Shown piece by piece: positions 49,142 through 57,727 of a DNA stretch of 64,000 nt; the stretch's first letter is position 1, and every line of letters begins with the position of its first letter. Location: the NCBI RefSeq assembly GCF_014287475.1, contig NZ_JACOPF010000001.1:248001-312000 (forward strand), written 5' to 3'. The position numbers and the translations under genes were made by a program. The notes beneath the pieces were generated by a model. The model did no database searches, had not been told where the DNA came from, and was given only the letters and a program-made list of their open reading frames with translations. The DNA comes from Mediterraneibacter hominis (GTDB lineage: Bacteria; Bacillota; Clostridia; Lachnospirales; Lachnospiraceae).

Positions 49142-50203
49142 ATGAGACCGTTTAGGAAGAAAATAGTCATCTCGGCAGCAGTTTTGGTCCTGGCAGTAAC
49201 CGGGGTTACAGGATGTAAAGCTTCGGACGATGCCGTTGTAGCAGAAGTTGGGAATGAGGAGATTCCATTTGGCGTTGCGAATTTCTATGCAAGAATGCAG
49301 CAGGCGCAGTATGAAACGTATTATGCTGGTATGATGGGGACGACACCGGAGGCAATGTGGACACAGGAGTCCGGAGAAGATAAAACCTATGAGGAAACGA
49401 CAAAGGAGAGTATTCTAAAAAATCTGGAAGATATGTATCTTCTTTCCCAGCATATGGAAGAATACGATATAAGTATTACAGAGGAAGATAAAAAGGCCAT
49501 TGCAAAAGCGGTGGGAATATTTGATGAGGATAATAGCCTGGAAGACAAAGAAATGGTCTCCGGATATAAAAAGAATGTGGAGAAAATATTGCAGCTTGCA
49601 ACAATACAAACGCGGATGAAAGAAGCAATGACGGCGGATGTGGATACAGAGGTTTCTGATGAGGAAGCGGCGCAGAAGAGTATGCAGTATGTATACTTTT
49701 CTTATACGACAACAGATGAAAGTGGAAATTCTGTAACGCTGACTGATGAGGAGAAAGAAGCGCTTAAAACAACGGCACAGGAATTTGTGGATAATCTAAA
49801 TGCAGATGAAACAAGAAATATAGACACTGCGGCCGCAAATGCAGGGCTGGAAGTGCAGACAGCAACATTTGATTCTGAATCGACCAGTCCGAATGCAGAT
49901 TTAGTTGCGGCGGCAGATGCGCTGGAAAAGGAAGGGGAAATTGCCGGACCTGTTGTGACAGACAGCGGGATATATGTAGCCAAGCTTACTAGTCTTTTGG
50001 ACAGAGAAGCAACTGATGCAAAAAAGACAAGTATTGTGGAAGAGCGTAAAGAAGAGCAGTATGATAAATTGTTAGAAAAATGGCGGAATGATACAGAGAT
50101 TAAAGTACACAAAAATGTGTGGAAAAAAGTAGATTTTGAAGACCAGGGCGTGACGATTCTGGAAAGCCCAGATGAGTATACGGATGAAACAACAGAGGAA
50201 TAA
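49142..50203 (+). CDS. PrsA/SurA-like foldase lipoprotein (peptidylprolyl isomerase family)
   Basis: 353 aa. Lipoprotein signal: KKIVISAAVLVLAVTGVTGC with the lipid-bearing Cys at about 25, preceded by V-T-G. Then a SurA/PrsA-type N-terminal helical domain (about 30-165) and a parvulin-like stretch (about 175-300; QYVYFSYTTTDESGN, AGPVVTDSGIYVAKLTSLLDRE). The usual catalytic parvulin residues are hard to place, so it may be a chaperone only. It would fold secreted proteins at the membrane. GGAGGATAGT precedes the start. The C-terminus is acidic. Confidence 0.78.
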   Translation: MRPFRKKIVISAAVLVLAVTGVTGCKASDDAVVAEVGNEEIPFGVANFYARMQQAQYETYYAGMMGTTPEAMWTQESGEDKTYEETTKESILKNLEDMYLLSQHMEEYDISITEEDKKAIAKAVGIFDEDNSLEDKEMVSGYKKNVEKILQLATIQTRMKEAMTADVDTEVSDEEAAQKSMQYVYFSYTTTDESGNSVTLTDEEKEALKTTAQEFVDNLNADETRNIDTAAANAGLEVQTATFDSESTSPNADLVAAADALEKEGEIAGPVVTDSGIYVAKLTSLLDREATDAKKTSIVEERKEEQYDKLLEKWRNDTEIKVHKNVWKKVDFEDQGVTILESPDEYTDETTEE

Positions 50204-50215
50204 TGTAAAATGAAA

Positions 50216-50248
50216 AAGGATAGTCTCCAAAAGAGACTGTCCTTTTTT
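50216..50248 (+). terminator. terminator after the foldase gene
   Basis: AAGGATAGTCTC (50216-50227) pairs with GAGACTGTCCTT (50233-50244) with one G-U pair, followed by TTTT. Confidence 0.88.
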
Positions 50249-50264
50249 AGAAATATATAATTTA

Positions 50265-50371
50265 GTAACAGTTCAGCCATACAGTGTGCGCCCATCAATG
50301 AGTAAAACGGTGGCGGCAGCCACGATAAGCACGCAGTGCGGTTTTACGAATGGCGCGGGCTGAACTGTTAC
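50265..50371. repeat. 107-bp palindromic repeat with perfect 14-bp GTAACAGTTCAGCC ends
   Basis: GTAACAGTTCAGCC (50265-50278) is perfectly inverted at 50358-50371. An inner pair GTAAAAC (50302-50308)/GTTTTAC (50341-50347) and a GTGGC/GCCAC pair extend the fold. It lies between the foldase terminator and the convergent kinase-like gene. No open frame of note, so it would be a non-autonomous element or an RNA-level structure. Confidence 0.78.
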
Positions 50372-50392
50372 ATAATTTGCGATACATGGTAT

Positions 50393-50878
50393 TTAAATAT
50401 ATTCTAGTTTTTCAAAATAATGCATCAGAATATCCGGACAGTTATCAATGCCAAGCTGTGAAGTATCTAGAATCATATGATAATCATTTACATCTCCCCA
50501 CGTTTTACCTGTATGTTCATAATAGTAAGCAGCACGCTGTTCATCCGTGGATTCAACTAATTCCTTTGCTTGTTCATAGGTAAGAGAATATAATTTTATG
50601 ATCCTCTGTATCCGATCTTCTTTTTGAGCACATACGAAAATGTTCAGTACATTTAGCTTATCCTTGAGTATATCAGAAGCACAGCGTCCAAGAATAATAC
50701 ATGGGTGCTCTGCAAGCTTACGAATTGCCTGCGCCTCATTTTCGTATATATGGTCATTTAGCTGTTGCTCAATGGAAGCTTTATCATAGACAGGGATATG
50801 AAGTCGTTTAGAAAGCTCTTCCGCAATTACGCTGGCACCGGTTCCGAAACGACGGCTCATAGTAATGACTAACTTCAT
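50393..50878 (-). CDS. cytidylate kinase-like family protein
   Basis: 161 aa from the ATG at 50878 (AAAGGAGGAG upstream). It begins KLVITMSRRFGTGASVIAEELSKRL, the phosphate-loop form of the cytidylate-kinase-like family (a glycine loop without the usual GKT), and continues with PCIILGRCASDILKD and RIQRIIKLYSLTYEQAKELVESTDEQRAAYYYEHTGKTWGD. The RAAYY...W segment is typical of this Clostridia group. Substrate is unknown; it is not a complete Cmk. Confidence 0.85.
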   Translation of the reverse strand: MKLVITMSRRFGTGASVIAEELSKRLHIPVYDKASIEQQLNDHIYENEAQAIRKLAEHPCIILGRCASDILKDKLNVLNIFVCAQKEDRIQRIIKLYSLTYEQAKELVESTDEQRAAYYYEHTGKTWGDVNDYHMILDTSQLGIDNCPDILMHYFEKLEYI

Positions 50879-50942
50879 AATAACTCCTCCTTTGTATATG
50901 CTGTACATTATAACACTAATCTGTAAAAAAATGAAGAATTAT

Positions 50943-52145
50943 CTATTTGAGCTCTTCTGCTATTTTTTCTGCGAGTTCCTTTAATAACTGTGTATGCTCC
51001 GTTTTCAAAGCAGATTTGACTGCGAAATTTTCCGTAATAAGACGAATATTTTTCATTTCACCTAACTTTGACTCTATGAGTTTTGCAGACTGGGGAGCCC
51101 AGCTTCCATTCCCAAGAACAGCAAAAGTTCGGTTTTGTACAGCAAGTGCTTTCATATCTTCCAGATAATTATCCATGAGTGGATAGATACCATTATTATA
51201 AGTTGGAGCGGCCAGGACGATATGACTGTATTTAAAGGTATCAGAAATCAATTCAGAAACATGTGTCTTTGAGATATTGTGAAAGCAGATATTTTTTACT
51301 CCTGCTTCTGCAAGCATGGAAGCAAAGATTTCTGCCATGTTTTCTGTATTTCCATACATAGAAGCCGCCGCGATCATAACACCTTTCTCTTCCGGCTCAT
51401 ACTTACTCCAGGTGTTGTATTTGTCCAGAATGTAAGAGAGATTATTTCTCCATATTGGGCCATGAAGAGGGCAGAGCATTAGGATATCCAGTCCGGCTGC
51501 TTTTTTCAGTACATTTTGTACCTGCATGCCGTACTTACCGACGATATTTGTATAATAACGCCTTGCTTCATCCAGCCAGTCGCGGTCGAAATCAATTTCA
51601 TCATTAAAAAGATTGCCGTTTAAAGCACCGAAAGTTCCGAACGCGTCGGCAGAGAAAAGGATTTTGTCTGTTTCATCATAAGTCATCATAACTTCCGGCC
51701 AGTGCACCATAGGCGCCATAACAAAGTGCAGGGTATGTCTGCCAAAATTGAGAGAATCTCCTTCTTTTACTGTAACCGTTTTACCTTCTGTTTCTAGATC
51801 ATAAAACTGGTTGATTAAGGGAAATGTTTTTGCATTTCCGATTATTTTAAGTTCAGGATAACGCAAAAGAAGATCTTCGATCAAAGCACAATGATCCGGT
51901 TCCATATGATTTACAATGAGATAATCTAAGGAACGTCCGTTTAAGGCTGCTGTGACATTTTCAAGAAACTGTCGGCTTATTGCAGCATCAGCAGTGTCTA
52001 AAAGCACAGTTTTTTCATCCATTAATAAGTAAGCATTGTAAGATACGCCTTTAGAAAGCGGAAAAATATTTTCAAATAGTTCCAGGCGTCTGTCATTTCC
52101 TCCTACCCAGTACAAATCCTCTGTTATTTTTCTGTAATTATGCAT
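50943..52145 (-). CDS. flavodiiron protein (FprA family A-type flavoprotein)
   Basis: 400 aa, normal length. The N-terminal metallo-beta-lactamase-like domain has the diiron ligands in NHMEPDH (about 79-85), the H in MVHWPEVM and SADAFGTFG; the C-terminal flavodoxin domain (from about 250) has AASMYGNTENMAEIFASM for FMN phosphate and APTYNNGIYPLM, GNGSWAPQSAKLIES. It reduces oxygen to water or NO to N2O, protecting an anaerobe. AAAGGAGGAACTC precedes the ATG. Single-gene unit, divergent from the ArsC-like gene. Confidence 0.95.
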   Translation of the reverse strand: MHNYRKITEDLYWVGGNDRRLELFENIFPLSKGVSYNAYLLMDEKTVLLDTADAAISRQFLENVTAALNGRSLDYLIVNHMEPDHCALIEDLLLRYPELKIIGNAKTFPLINQFYDLETEGKTVTVKEGDSLNFGRHTLHFVMAPMVHWPEVMMTYDETDKILFSADAFGTFGALNGNLFNDEIDFDRDWLDEARRYYTNIVGKYGMQVQNVLKKAAGLDILMLCPLHGPIWRNNLSYILDKYNTWSKYEPEEKGVMIAAASMYGNTENMAEIFASMLAEAGVKNICFHNISKTHVSELISDTFKYSHIVLAAPTYNNGIYPLMDNYLEDMKALAVQNRTFAVLGNGSWAPQSAKLIESKLGEMKNIRLITENFAVKSALKTEHTQLLKELAEKIAEELK

Positions 52146-52345
52146 TTGTGAGTTCCTCCTTTATATTATAGAAAAGATAACATTCAATTATAAGGTTACT
52201 GCCGTATCTATTTTAACATAAAAGTGGAAATTAGCAAGACAGGTACTTGTTTTCGTACAAAAAGTATCATTTTGTCTGGAAGAATTGTAATCAAAGGGAA
52301 AATAGATTATAGTAAAGAGGTCATAACAGTGAAGGGAGAAAAAGT

Positions 52346-52693
52346 ATGTTATTTGTATGTTATCCAAAATGCAGCACCTGCCAGAGAGCAAAAAAATGGC
52401 TGGAGGCAAACCATATTTCTTTTGAAGAAAGAGACATCAAAACAGAGAATCCATCTGCCGTTGAGCTGGAAGAATGGTACAAAAAAAGTGGACTTCCACT
52501 CAAAAAATTTTTCAATACAAGTGGAAAACTTTATAAAGAAATGCAGTTGAAAGAAAAATTGGCATCGATGAGTGAAAAAGAACAGCTTAAGCTTCTAGGA
52601 CAAGACGGTATGCTTGTAAAACGCCCCATTCTCGTTACAGAAAAAGAAGTATTGGTAGGATTTAAAGAAAAGGAGTGGGAGGAGAAAATATAA
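52346..52693 (+). CDS. ArsC/Spx-family thioredoxin-fold protein
   Basis: 115 aa, normal length. Begins MLFVCYPKCSTCQRAKKWLEANHISFEERDIKTENPS: the C-S-T-C pair near residues 9-12 is the redox site of the YffB/ArsC/Spx group. LLGQDGMLVKRPILV near the C-terminus is the family's cis-Pro segment. It could be a small reductase or an Spx-like regulator; the C-terminal Spx features needed for RNA polymerase binding cannot be judged. GAAGGGAG precedes the ATG. Confidence 0.88.
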   Translation: MLFVCYPKCSTCQRAKKWLEANHISFEERDIKTENPSAVELEEWYKKSGLPLKKFFNTSGKLYKEMQLKEKLASMSEKEQLKLLGQDGMLVKRPILVTEKEVLVGFKEKEWEEKI

Positions 52694-52721
52694 ATTTAAG
52701 CTGGCGAAAGTGTAAGCGAGG

Positions 52722-52945
52722 GAGGGCGTGTGTTGAAAAAGTGAGGAATTCCGGCGAAGCCCTGACGAACATTGCAATACACGCCCTCTTGCGCGAACCA
52801 TTTTTGTTAGCTTCCGCAGTGTCAGCTCAATTCCGCTGCGCTCCATTTCGCTATCGGCAGTCGCCAAATGAAAAGAAGCAGACAAACTTCAGTTTACATG
52901 CAAGCATGACACAGAGTTTGCCTGTTCTTTTCGCATTGCTTGTTG
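52722..52945. repeat. imperfect inverted repeats filling the ArsC-like/DUF4097 gap
   Basis: GAGGGCGTGTGTTG (52722-52735) pairs with 52775-52788 with one mismatch. Further on, AATGAAAAGAAGCAGACAAACT (about 52867-52888) is nearly the inverse of about 52923-52945. The stretch is richer in GC than nearby intergenic DNA. It separates two convergent genes; there is no clear T-tailed terminator. It may be another repeat family. Confidence 0.5.
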
Positions 52946-52956
52946 CTTCGTTAAAT

Positions 52957-53913
52957 CTATAAATTTTTAATTTCTATATCTCCGGAGTCTACGATAATAT
53001 GGATTGTTTTATTGGTTTCTCCATCGGTTTTATAGTATTCTTCCATGACTTCATCTTCGGAGTAGTAACCTTTTGGCGCATCTTCTGGAAGGCGTATACT
53101 TCCGAAGTCTGTGTTCAAATCAAAGGTATATATTTTCAGCGCTTCAGGCAGAAGAAGGGTCATGTCTCCGAAATCATTTTCTCCATTGAAGGAATCCAGT
53201 GTATTTGCTTCCATATAAAAATCACCGGAATCTATCTCAACAGATGCTTCTTTTCCTGAAAAATCTTTTAATGTGGAGTCACCGAAAGCATTTATAAGAG
53301 AGAGTACCTCTGCGTGGACAGATTTTGTGACAACATCACCGGCATCCATATCTACTGTCAGATTTTTAAATGAGGAATCTTCTATATTTAAATCGCCATA
53401 ATCGAGAGTTATATCCGCTGTATCGGCGGAAGTCGATGAGACGGAAAAATTGCCGGCATCATTGTAAACAGTTAGTGTTCCAAGTACTGTATTCTCGGGA
53501 ACATACAGATTACAGTAGGATTTTGTATTGGACATATTTGAAAAATCAAAGCCGAAGTTAATAAAGGAAATAGAAGAACCGTCCTGATTAAAATATAGTG
53601 TATCACCTTTTACCTCGTATGAGGGCTCATTGTAATCTCCGTCCAGAATATATTCTATATAGTAGTTTTTGTCATCAGAGGGCAGAATACGGAGGTCTGC
53701 CATGGAATTTATGTCAATCTGTACATTTTTGAAAGAATCTATTTTCGTCTTTTCGAGTCTATATTCTGTCTGAGAGGATACAGAAACAATTCCTTTTTGT
53801 GTCCAGGAGATTCCAGGGCGTCCGCCTGCGGCAAAGCCGATGCCTGTAAAGAGAAGTCCGGCTGCCATTAAGGAACAGGAGAAAAGTAAAATCCTTTTTG
53901 TTGTTTTTTTCAT
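52957..53913 (-). CDS. DUF4097 family beta-strand-repeat protein
   Basis: 318 aa from the ATG at 53913 (AAAGGAGGACG upstream), whose ATGA overlaps the stop of the DUF1700 gene. One N-terminal membrane helix or signal anchor (about 6-28), then repeating short beta strands such as NVQIDINSMADLRI, LTVYNDAGNFSVSSTSADTADITLDYGDLNIEDS and KNLTVDMDAGDVVTKSV, ending IHIIVDSGDIEIKNL. This right-handed repeat plan is the DUF4097 (YvlB-like) family. It probably acts at the membrane with DUF1700 under PadR control; biochemical role unknown. Confidence 0.88.
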   Translation of the reverse strand: MKKTTKRILLFSCSLMAAGLLFTGIGFAAGGRPGISWTQKGIVSVSSQTEYRLEKTKIDSFKNVQIDINSMADLRILPSDDKNYYIEYILDGDYNEPSYEVKGDTLYFNQDGSSISFINFGFDFSNMSNTKSYCNLYVPENTVLGTLTVYNDAGNFSVSSTSADTADITLDYGDLNIEDSSFKNLTVDMDAGDVVTKSVHAEVLSLINAFGDSTLKDFSGKEASVEIDSGDFYMEANTLDSFNGENDFGDMTLLLPEALKIYTFDLNTDFGSIRLPEDAPKGYYSEDEVMEEYYKTDGETNKTIHIIVDSGDIEIKNL

Positions 53914-54494
53914 TTTTCTCGTCCTCCTTTTGCGATTTTTCCAAGTGAACAAGTCGTCTTTTTCAAAAACCATTTAAATAGTAAAATAGCACCATATATA
54001 CAGAGAATACCTGTACCCAGAGCAAAAATCCCCAAGCCTAAATTGCATAGCCCGTCAGGAAATGTGTGAAACAAGAGAATACTGCCTCCAAATATTCCCA
54101 GGACGCCGGCTGCTGCTACCGCTATAGCACAGAGAATCAGAGAAAATAGAAGAACGAATACCGTAAAAATCAGAGCCACCGCGACAATGACAAAAGCAAG
54201 CATAAGCGGCAGGGCAATCGGCGCCGCACATACGCCCAGGATTCCTACCCAGACGGCGGAAAGCCCTTTTTTCATTGTCTTTGGTGGTTCTTCTATATTT
54301 TGTTCGGCAAGATTCATAATCAATTCTTTTGCAGCTTCCTCAGGAGAACCAAGATCCGCAATCGCCTGTTGTTCATTCTCAGGGCCGGCATCTTCAAAAT
54401 ACTCATCAAAATAGGCAAGCGCCTTGTCATAGTCTTCCTTTGGCAGGCGGCGCAATTTTCTTGCAAGCTGTTTCATATATTCATTTTTATTCAT
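53910..54494 (-). CDS. DUF1700 family membrane protein
   Basis: 194 aa. The N-terminal 60 residues, MNKNEYMKQLARKLRRLPKEDYDKALAYFDEYFEDAG and ADLGSPEEAAKELI, are the diagnostic soluble part of DUF1700/HAAS proteins. About four to five membrane helices follow. Overlaps padR by eight bases and DUF4097 by four. padR-DUF1700-DUF4097 is a common envelope-stress type operon in Firmicutes. Confidence 0.9.
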   Translation of the reverse strand: MNKNEYMKQLARKLRRLPKEDYDKALAYFDEYFEDAGPENEQQAIADLGSPEEAAKELIMNLAEQNIEEPPKTMKKGLSAVWVGILGVCAAPIALPLMLAFVIVAVALIFTVFVLLFSLILCAIAVAAAGVLGIFGGSILLFHTFPDGLCNLGLGIFALGTGILCIYGAILLFKWFLKKTTCSLGKIAKGGREK

Positions 54495-54807
54495 TTGAAA
54501 TTCCTCCCTTTACAATGTCGTCGATAATGGTTTTATAAGCTTCCCATTCCTTGAGCAGCTCTTGCTGATGTCTGCGGCCGTCCTCTGTGATGGAGTAGTA
54601 CTTACGGTTACGGCCTTGATACTGCATATCATAGGCTTCTACCAGACTATTTTCCTGAAGTCTTTTGAGAATCGGGTAAAGTGTGGAGTCCTTTGTGTTG
54701 GAAGCACGTTTGATAATCTGACTTATCTGGTAGCCGTAAGTGTCCCCCTCGGCGATGACAGATAAGACGAGAAAATCAAGCATAGGCGCATTTAAAGTAA
54801 ATGTCAT
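54487..54807 (-). CDS. PadR family transcriptional regulator
   Basis: 106 aa from the ATG at 54807 (AAAGGACTGG upstream). Winged helix of the PadR type: MLDFLVLSVIAEGDTYGYQISQII, STLYPILKRLQENSLVEAY (recognition helix) and GRNRKYYSITEDGRRHQQEL (wing), with a short C-terminal dimerisation helix (PadR subfamily 2). It probably represses its own operon. Confidence 0.93.
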   Translation of the reverse strand: MTFTLNAPMLDFLVLSVIAEGDTYGYQISQIIKRASNTKDSTLYPILKRLQENSLVEAYDMQYQGRNRKYYSITEDGRRHQQELLKEWEAYKTIIDDIVKGGISNE

Positions 54808-54878
54808 AGTACACCAGTCCTTTCTATATAATAATTTTAAATATATATAAATAAAATGCATATATTTAATATGTTTAT

Positions 54879-54907
54879 ATTATATAGTGTATAATATATA
54901 ATGTCAA
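54879..54907 (-). promoter_or_regulatory. strong promoter of the padR operon
   Basis: Read on the minus strand: perfect TTGACA (54907-54902), a 17-base spacer and perfect TATAAT (54884-54879). The spacer and surroundings hold AT-rich inverted repeats (TATTATA/TATAATA), a plausible PadR operator. Confidence 0.8.
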
Positions 54908-54938
54908 TAGGTATTTGAAAAATAAAATTACAGGATAC

Positions 54939-54997
54939 TTGTTGAAAGATAAGAAGATAGAGTATAATGAAAAACAGATTTTAAGGAATCTTAAAAT
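54939..54997 (+). promoter_or_regulatory. promoter and 8-4-8 palindrome before the response regulator
   Basis: TTGTTG (54939-54944), an 18-base spacer and TATAAT (54963-54968). Ten bases later is a perfect palindrome ATTTTAAG-GAAT-CTTAAAAT (54978-54997), placed just after the expected transcription start, where a bound repressor would block RNA polymerase. Confidence 0.6.
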
Positions 54998-55037
54998 GTG
55001 AAAAAAGAGAAGAAAGGGCTGGAGACAGGAGGCATAT

Positions 55038-55709
55038 ATGTATAAGATTTTTATCGTAGAGGATGACATTACAATTGCGCAGAGTGTGAGAAAGCACTTG
55101 GAAAAATGGGATTATTCAGTATGTGTGGCACAGGATTTTCATAATGTCATGGAAGAATTCGTTGCGTTTGGTCCAGAGCTTGTGCTGCTGGATATTCTGC
55201 TTCCATTTTATAACGGATATCATTGGTGTACAGAAATAAGAAGAAATTCCAGAGTGCCTATACTATTTCTGTCATCTGCCAGTGACAATATGAATATTGT
55301 CATGGCAATGAATATGGGCGGAGATGATTTTGTGGAGAAACCGTTTGATCTAAATGTGCTGACGGCAAAAATACAGGCTCTTCTTCGAAGGACATATTCT
55401 TTTCAAGGACAGGTCAATTTGTTGGAGAGAAATGGTGCGTTTCTGAATTTGAGCGATGCTACGCTGACATATAAAAATGAAAAAATAGAATTGACAAAAA
55501 ACGATTTTAAAATATTAAAAGTACTTATGGAAAACGCTGGGAAAATTGTAAAAAGGGAAGAACTGATGCAGCGTTTGTGGGAGAGTGACACATTTATTGA
55601 CGACAATACACTGACCGTAAATATAACGAGAATCCGAAAAAAATTGGAGGAGGCAGATTTAAGAGATTTTATAAAGACCAAGAAAGGAATCGGGTATTTA
55701 ATAGAATGA
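55038..55709 (+). CDS. OmpR-family response regulator (BceR-like)
   Basis: 223 aa. Receiver domain: IFIVEDDITIAQ with the acidic pair, LVLLDILLPFYNGY with the phosphoacceptor Asp about residue 52, FLSSASDN and VEKPFDLNVL. The C-terminal winged helix has LTKNDFKILKVLMENAGKIVKREELMQRLWESD and a RIRKKLEEADLRDFIKTKKGIGYLI end. The neighbours mark it as the regulator of a Bce-type antimicrobial-peptide detoxification system. AGGAGGCAT precedes the ATG. Confidence 0.93.
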   Translation: MYKIFIVEDDITIAQSVRKHLEKWDYSVCVAQDFHNVMEEFVAFGPELVLLDILLPFYNGYHWCTEIRRNSRVPILFLSSASDNMNIVMAMNMGGDDFVEKPFDLNVLTAKIQALLRRTYSFQGQVNLLERNGAFLNLSDATLTYKNEKIELTKNDFKILKVLMENAGKIVKREELMQRLWESDTFIDDNTLTVNITRIRKKLEEADLRDFIKTKKGIGYLIE

Positions 55710-56785
55710 TGAAAAAGGTGTTTGCGGCTTATTTGAAAAAGAGTTGGAAAAATATGCTCTTTTATTTAGGGTTTTTGGGTATCCTTTATCTGGTGCTGTA
55801 TCTATATAATATCAGGCAGGATGCATTAAGATATATGATTTTGCTTGGAGGATTCTTCTGTTTGTCAGCAGGAATGTTAGGACTTATACATTATCTTCGA
55901 CATTATGAGAAAGTGGCACAGGCAGTAAAGGGACTGCCAGATGAGCTGGGAGAATTTCCGGAGTCAGAAGAAATAACAGAAGAAACTTACCAGAACAGAC
56001 TGACGGAGCTGTTTGAGGACAAGAATGCACTGGAATCTAAAATGCGTATCGGATATCAGGAAATGCAGGACTATTATGGAATGTGGGTACACCAGATTAA
56101 GACACCCATTTCAGCAATGAACCTGTTACTTCAGACGATGGAAGAAAATAATGAAGAACAGAGAAAAGAGGCAGTGAAAGAATTAAAATTGGAATTGTTC
56201 AAGACAGAACAGTATGTGGAAATGGTACTGACCTATTTGAGAGTTGGAGATATTTCTTCTGATATGATGCTTTGCTGGTATAAAATTGATACTTTGATAA
56301 GGCAGGCTGTACGTAAGTATTCTCAGATGTTTATTTTAAAAAAGATAAAGCTGAATTATGAAGAGTGCAGACAAATGGTGCTTACAGATGAAAAATGGAT
56401 GGTGTTTGTACTGGAACAGATTTTATCCAATGCCTTAAAGTATACGAAAAAAGGAGCTATTTCTATCTATACGGAGCCAGGTGAAAATTTGGAGGCTGGA
56501 AATGTTGCTGTGCACAAAAAAGGACAAGAGGAAAGTGTACACAGTGTACTTGTAATAGAAGATACGGGGATCGGAATCAGTAAAGAGGATTTGCCGCGGG
56601 TTTTTGAAAAAGGCTTTACGGGATATAACGGCAGACAGGATAAAAAATCAACAGGGATCGGGTTGTATTTATGTAAGTCAGTCTGTGAGAAATTAAACCA
56701 TGATATTGCGATATATTCTGTGCAGGGAAAAGGAACGAAAGTAGTGCTGGGCCTTTCACGCAGAGAGCTTCAATGTGATGACTAA
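55706..56785 (+). CDS. intramembrane-sensing histidine kinase (BceS-like)
   Basis: 359 aa, ATGA-overlapped with the response regulator. Two membrane helices (about 16-34 and 42-62) with almost no loop between, so it has no external sensor domain; BceS kinases of this form are told of drug by their ABC transporter. H-box: VHQIKTPISAMNLLLQTM (phospho-His about 131). ATPase: LSNALKYTKKGAI (N box), IEDTGIGISKEDLPRVFEKGFTG and STGIGLYLCKSVCEKL. Confidence 0.92.
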   Translation: MMKKVFAAYLKKSWKNMLFYLGFLGILYLVLYLYNIRQDALRYMILLGGFFCLSAGMLGLIHYLRHYEKVAQAVKGLPDELGEFPESEEITEETYQNRLTELFEDKNALESKMRIGYQEMQDYYGMWVHQIKTPISAMNLLLQTMEENNEEQRKEAVKELKLELFKTEQYVEMVLTYLRVGDISSDMMLCWYKIDTLIRQAVRKYSQMFILKKIKLNYEECRQMVLTDEKWMVFVLEQILSNALKYTKKGAISIYTEPGENLEAGNVAVHKKGQEESVHSVLVIEDTGIGISKEDLPRVFEKGFTGYNGRQDKKSTGIGLYLCKSVCEKLNHDIAIYSVQGKGTKVVLGLSRRELQCDD

Positions 56786-56817
56786 AAGATAAGTGTCCTG
56801 CTAAAAAGACAGCAACA

Positions 56818-56892
56818 TTACAAAAATGTAAGAATCAGGATTTGAATTGTAAGGGAAGGTTATGGCAGATAGGCAGCGTATCTCTTTATAAT
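56818..56892 (+). promoter_or_regulatory. BceR-type operator and promoter of the ABC transporter genes
   Basis: TTACA-AAAA-TGTAA (56818-56831) is a perfect inverted repeat of the TnACA-N4-TGTAA type used by BceR-like regulators. A further half site ATTGTAA lies at 56846-56852. TATAAT is at 56887-56892, with a poor -35, as expected of an activator-dependent promoter. It lies in the 177-base gap between the kinase and transporter genes. Confidence 0.72.
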
Positions 56893-56962
56893 TTAAGAAG
56901 ATTCAGGAGCAGGATATATTTTGCAGCCTGATTCTTGAAAAATGAAAGAAAGGCGGGATACT

Positions 56963-57727
56963 ATGGCATTATTGGATGTGAAAAATGTAAAGAAGATTTA
57001 TACAACACGGTTTGGAGGAAGTAAAGTCCAGGCATTAAAGGATGTCAGCTTTTCTGTGGAACCGCAGGAGTATGTGGCAATCATGGGAGAGAGTGGTTCG
57101 GGAAAAACAACACTTCTTAATATTCTGGCTGCATTAGATAAACCGACCAGTGGAAAAGTCTATTTAAAAGGAAGAGACCTAAGCCAGGTAAAAGAGAAGG
57201 AAATGGCAGCGTTTCGCAGGCAGAATCTGGGCTTTGTATTCCAGGAGTTCAACCTGTTAGATACCTTTTCTGTGGAGGACAATATTTATCTTCCGCTTGT
57301 ACTGGCGGGAAAAAAATATGAAGAGATGCACAAGCGTCTGCTTCCTATAGCAGAACACCTGGGGATTATGGACATTTTGAAAAAATATCCATATGAAGTA
57401 TCAGGAGGACAGAAGCAGAGGGCTGCGGTTGCACGGGCGCTGATTATAAAACCACAGTTAATTCTTGCAGATGAACCAACAGGGGCGTTGGATTCCCGGG
57501 CTTCGGATGAATTGCTGAATCTATTTACGCAGATCAACCAGAGTGGGCAGACTGTTTTGATGGTTACCCACAGTGTAAAGGCGGCAAGCAGTGCCAAGAG
57601 AGTACTGTTTATCAAAGATGGACAGGTCTTTCACCAGATTTATCGAGGGTGTCAGACGAATGAGGAAATGTATCAGAAAATTACAGCTGCACTGACCGTC
57701 CTGACAACAGGGGGTGAACTGAAGTGA
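56963..57727 (+). CDS. ABC transporter ATP-binding protein (BceA-like)
   Basis: 254 aa from the ATG at 56963 (AAAGGCGGG upstream). Walker A MGESGSGKTTLLN (about 41-53), Q-loop FVFQEFNLLDTFSVEDNI, signature VSGGQKQRAAVARAL (about 142-156), Walker B LILADEPTGALDS. The Q-F-N-L-L-D-T motif and length fit the BceA/MacB group that works with FtsX-like permeases. The stop overlaps the permease start as GTGA. Confidence 0.95.
   Translation: MALLDVKNVKKIYTTRFGGSKVQALKDVSFSVEPQEYVAIMGESGSGKTTLLNILAALDKPTSGKVYLKGRDLSQVKEKEMAAFRRQNLGFVFQEFNLLDTFSVEDNIYLPLVLAGKKYEEMHKRLLPIAEHLGIMDILKKYPYEVSGGQKQRAAVARALIIKPQLILADEPTGALDSRASDELLNLFTQINQSGQTVLMVTHSVKAASSAKRVLFIKDGQVFHQIYRGCQTNEEMYQKITAALTVLTTGGELK

Noticed and set aside
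52675..52962. 95-aa open frame after the ArsC-like gene
   Set aside because: It runs through the inverted repeats, overlaps the ArsC-like end and resembles no protein.
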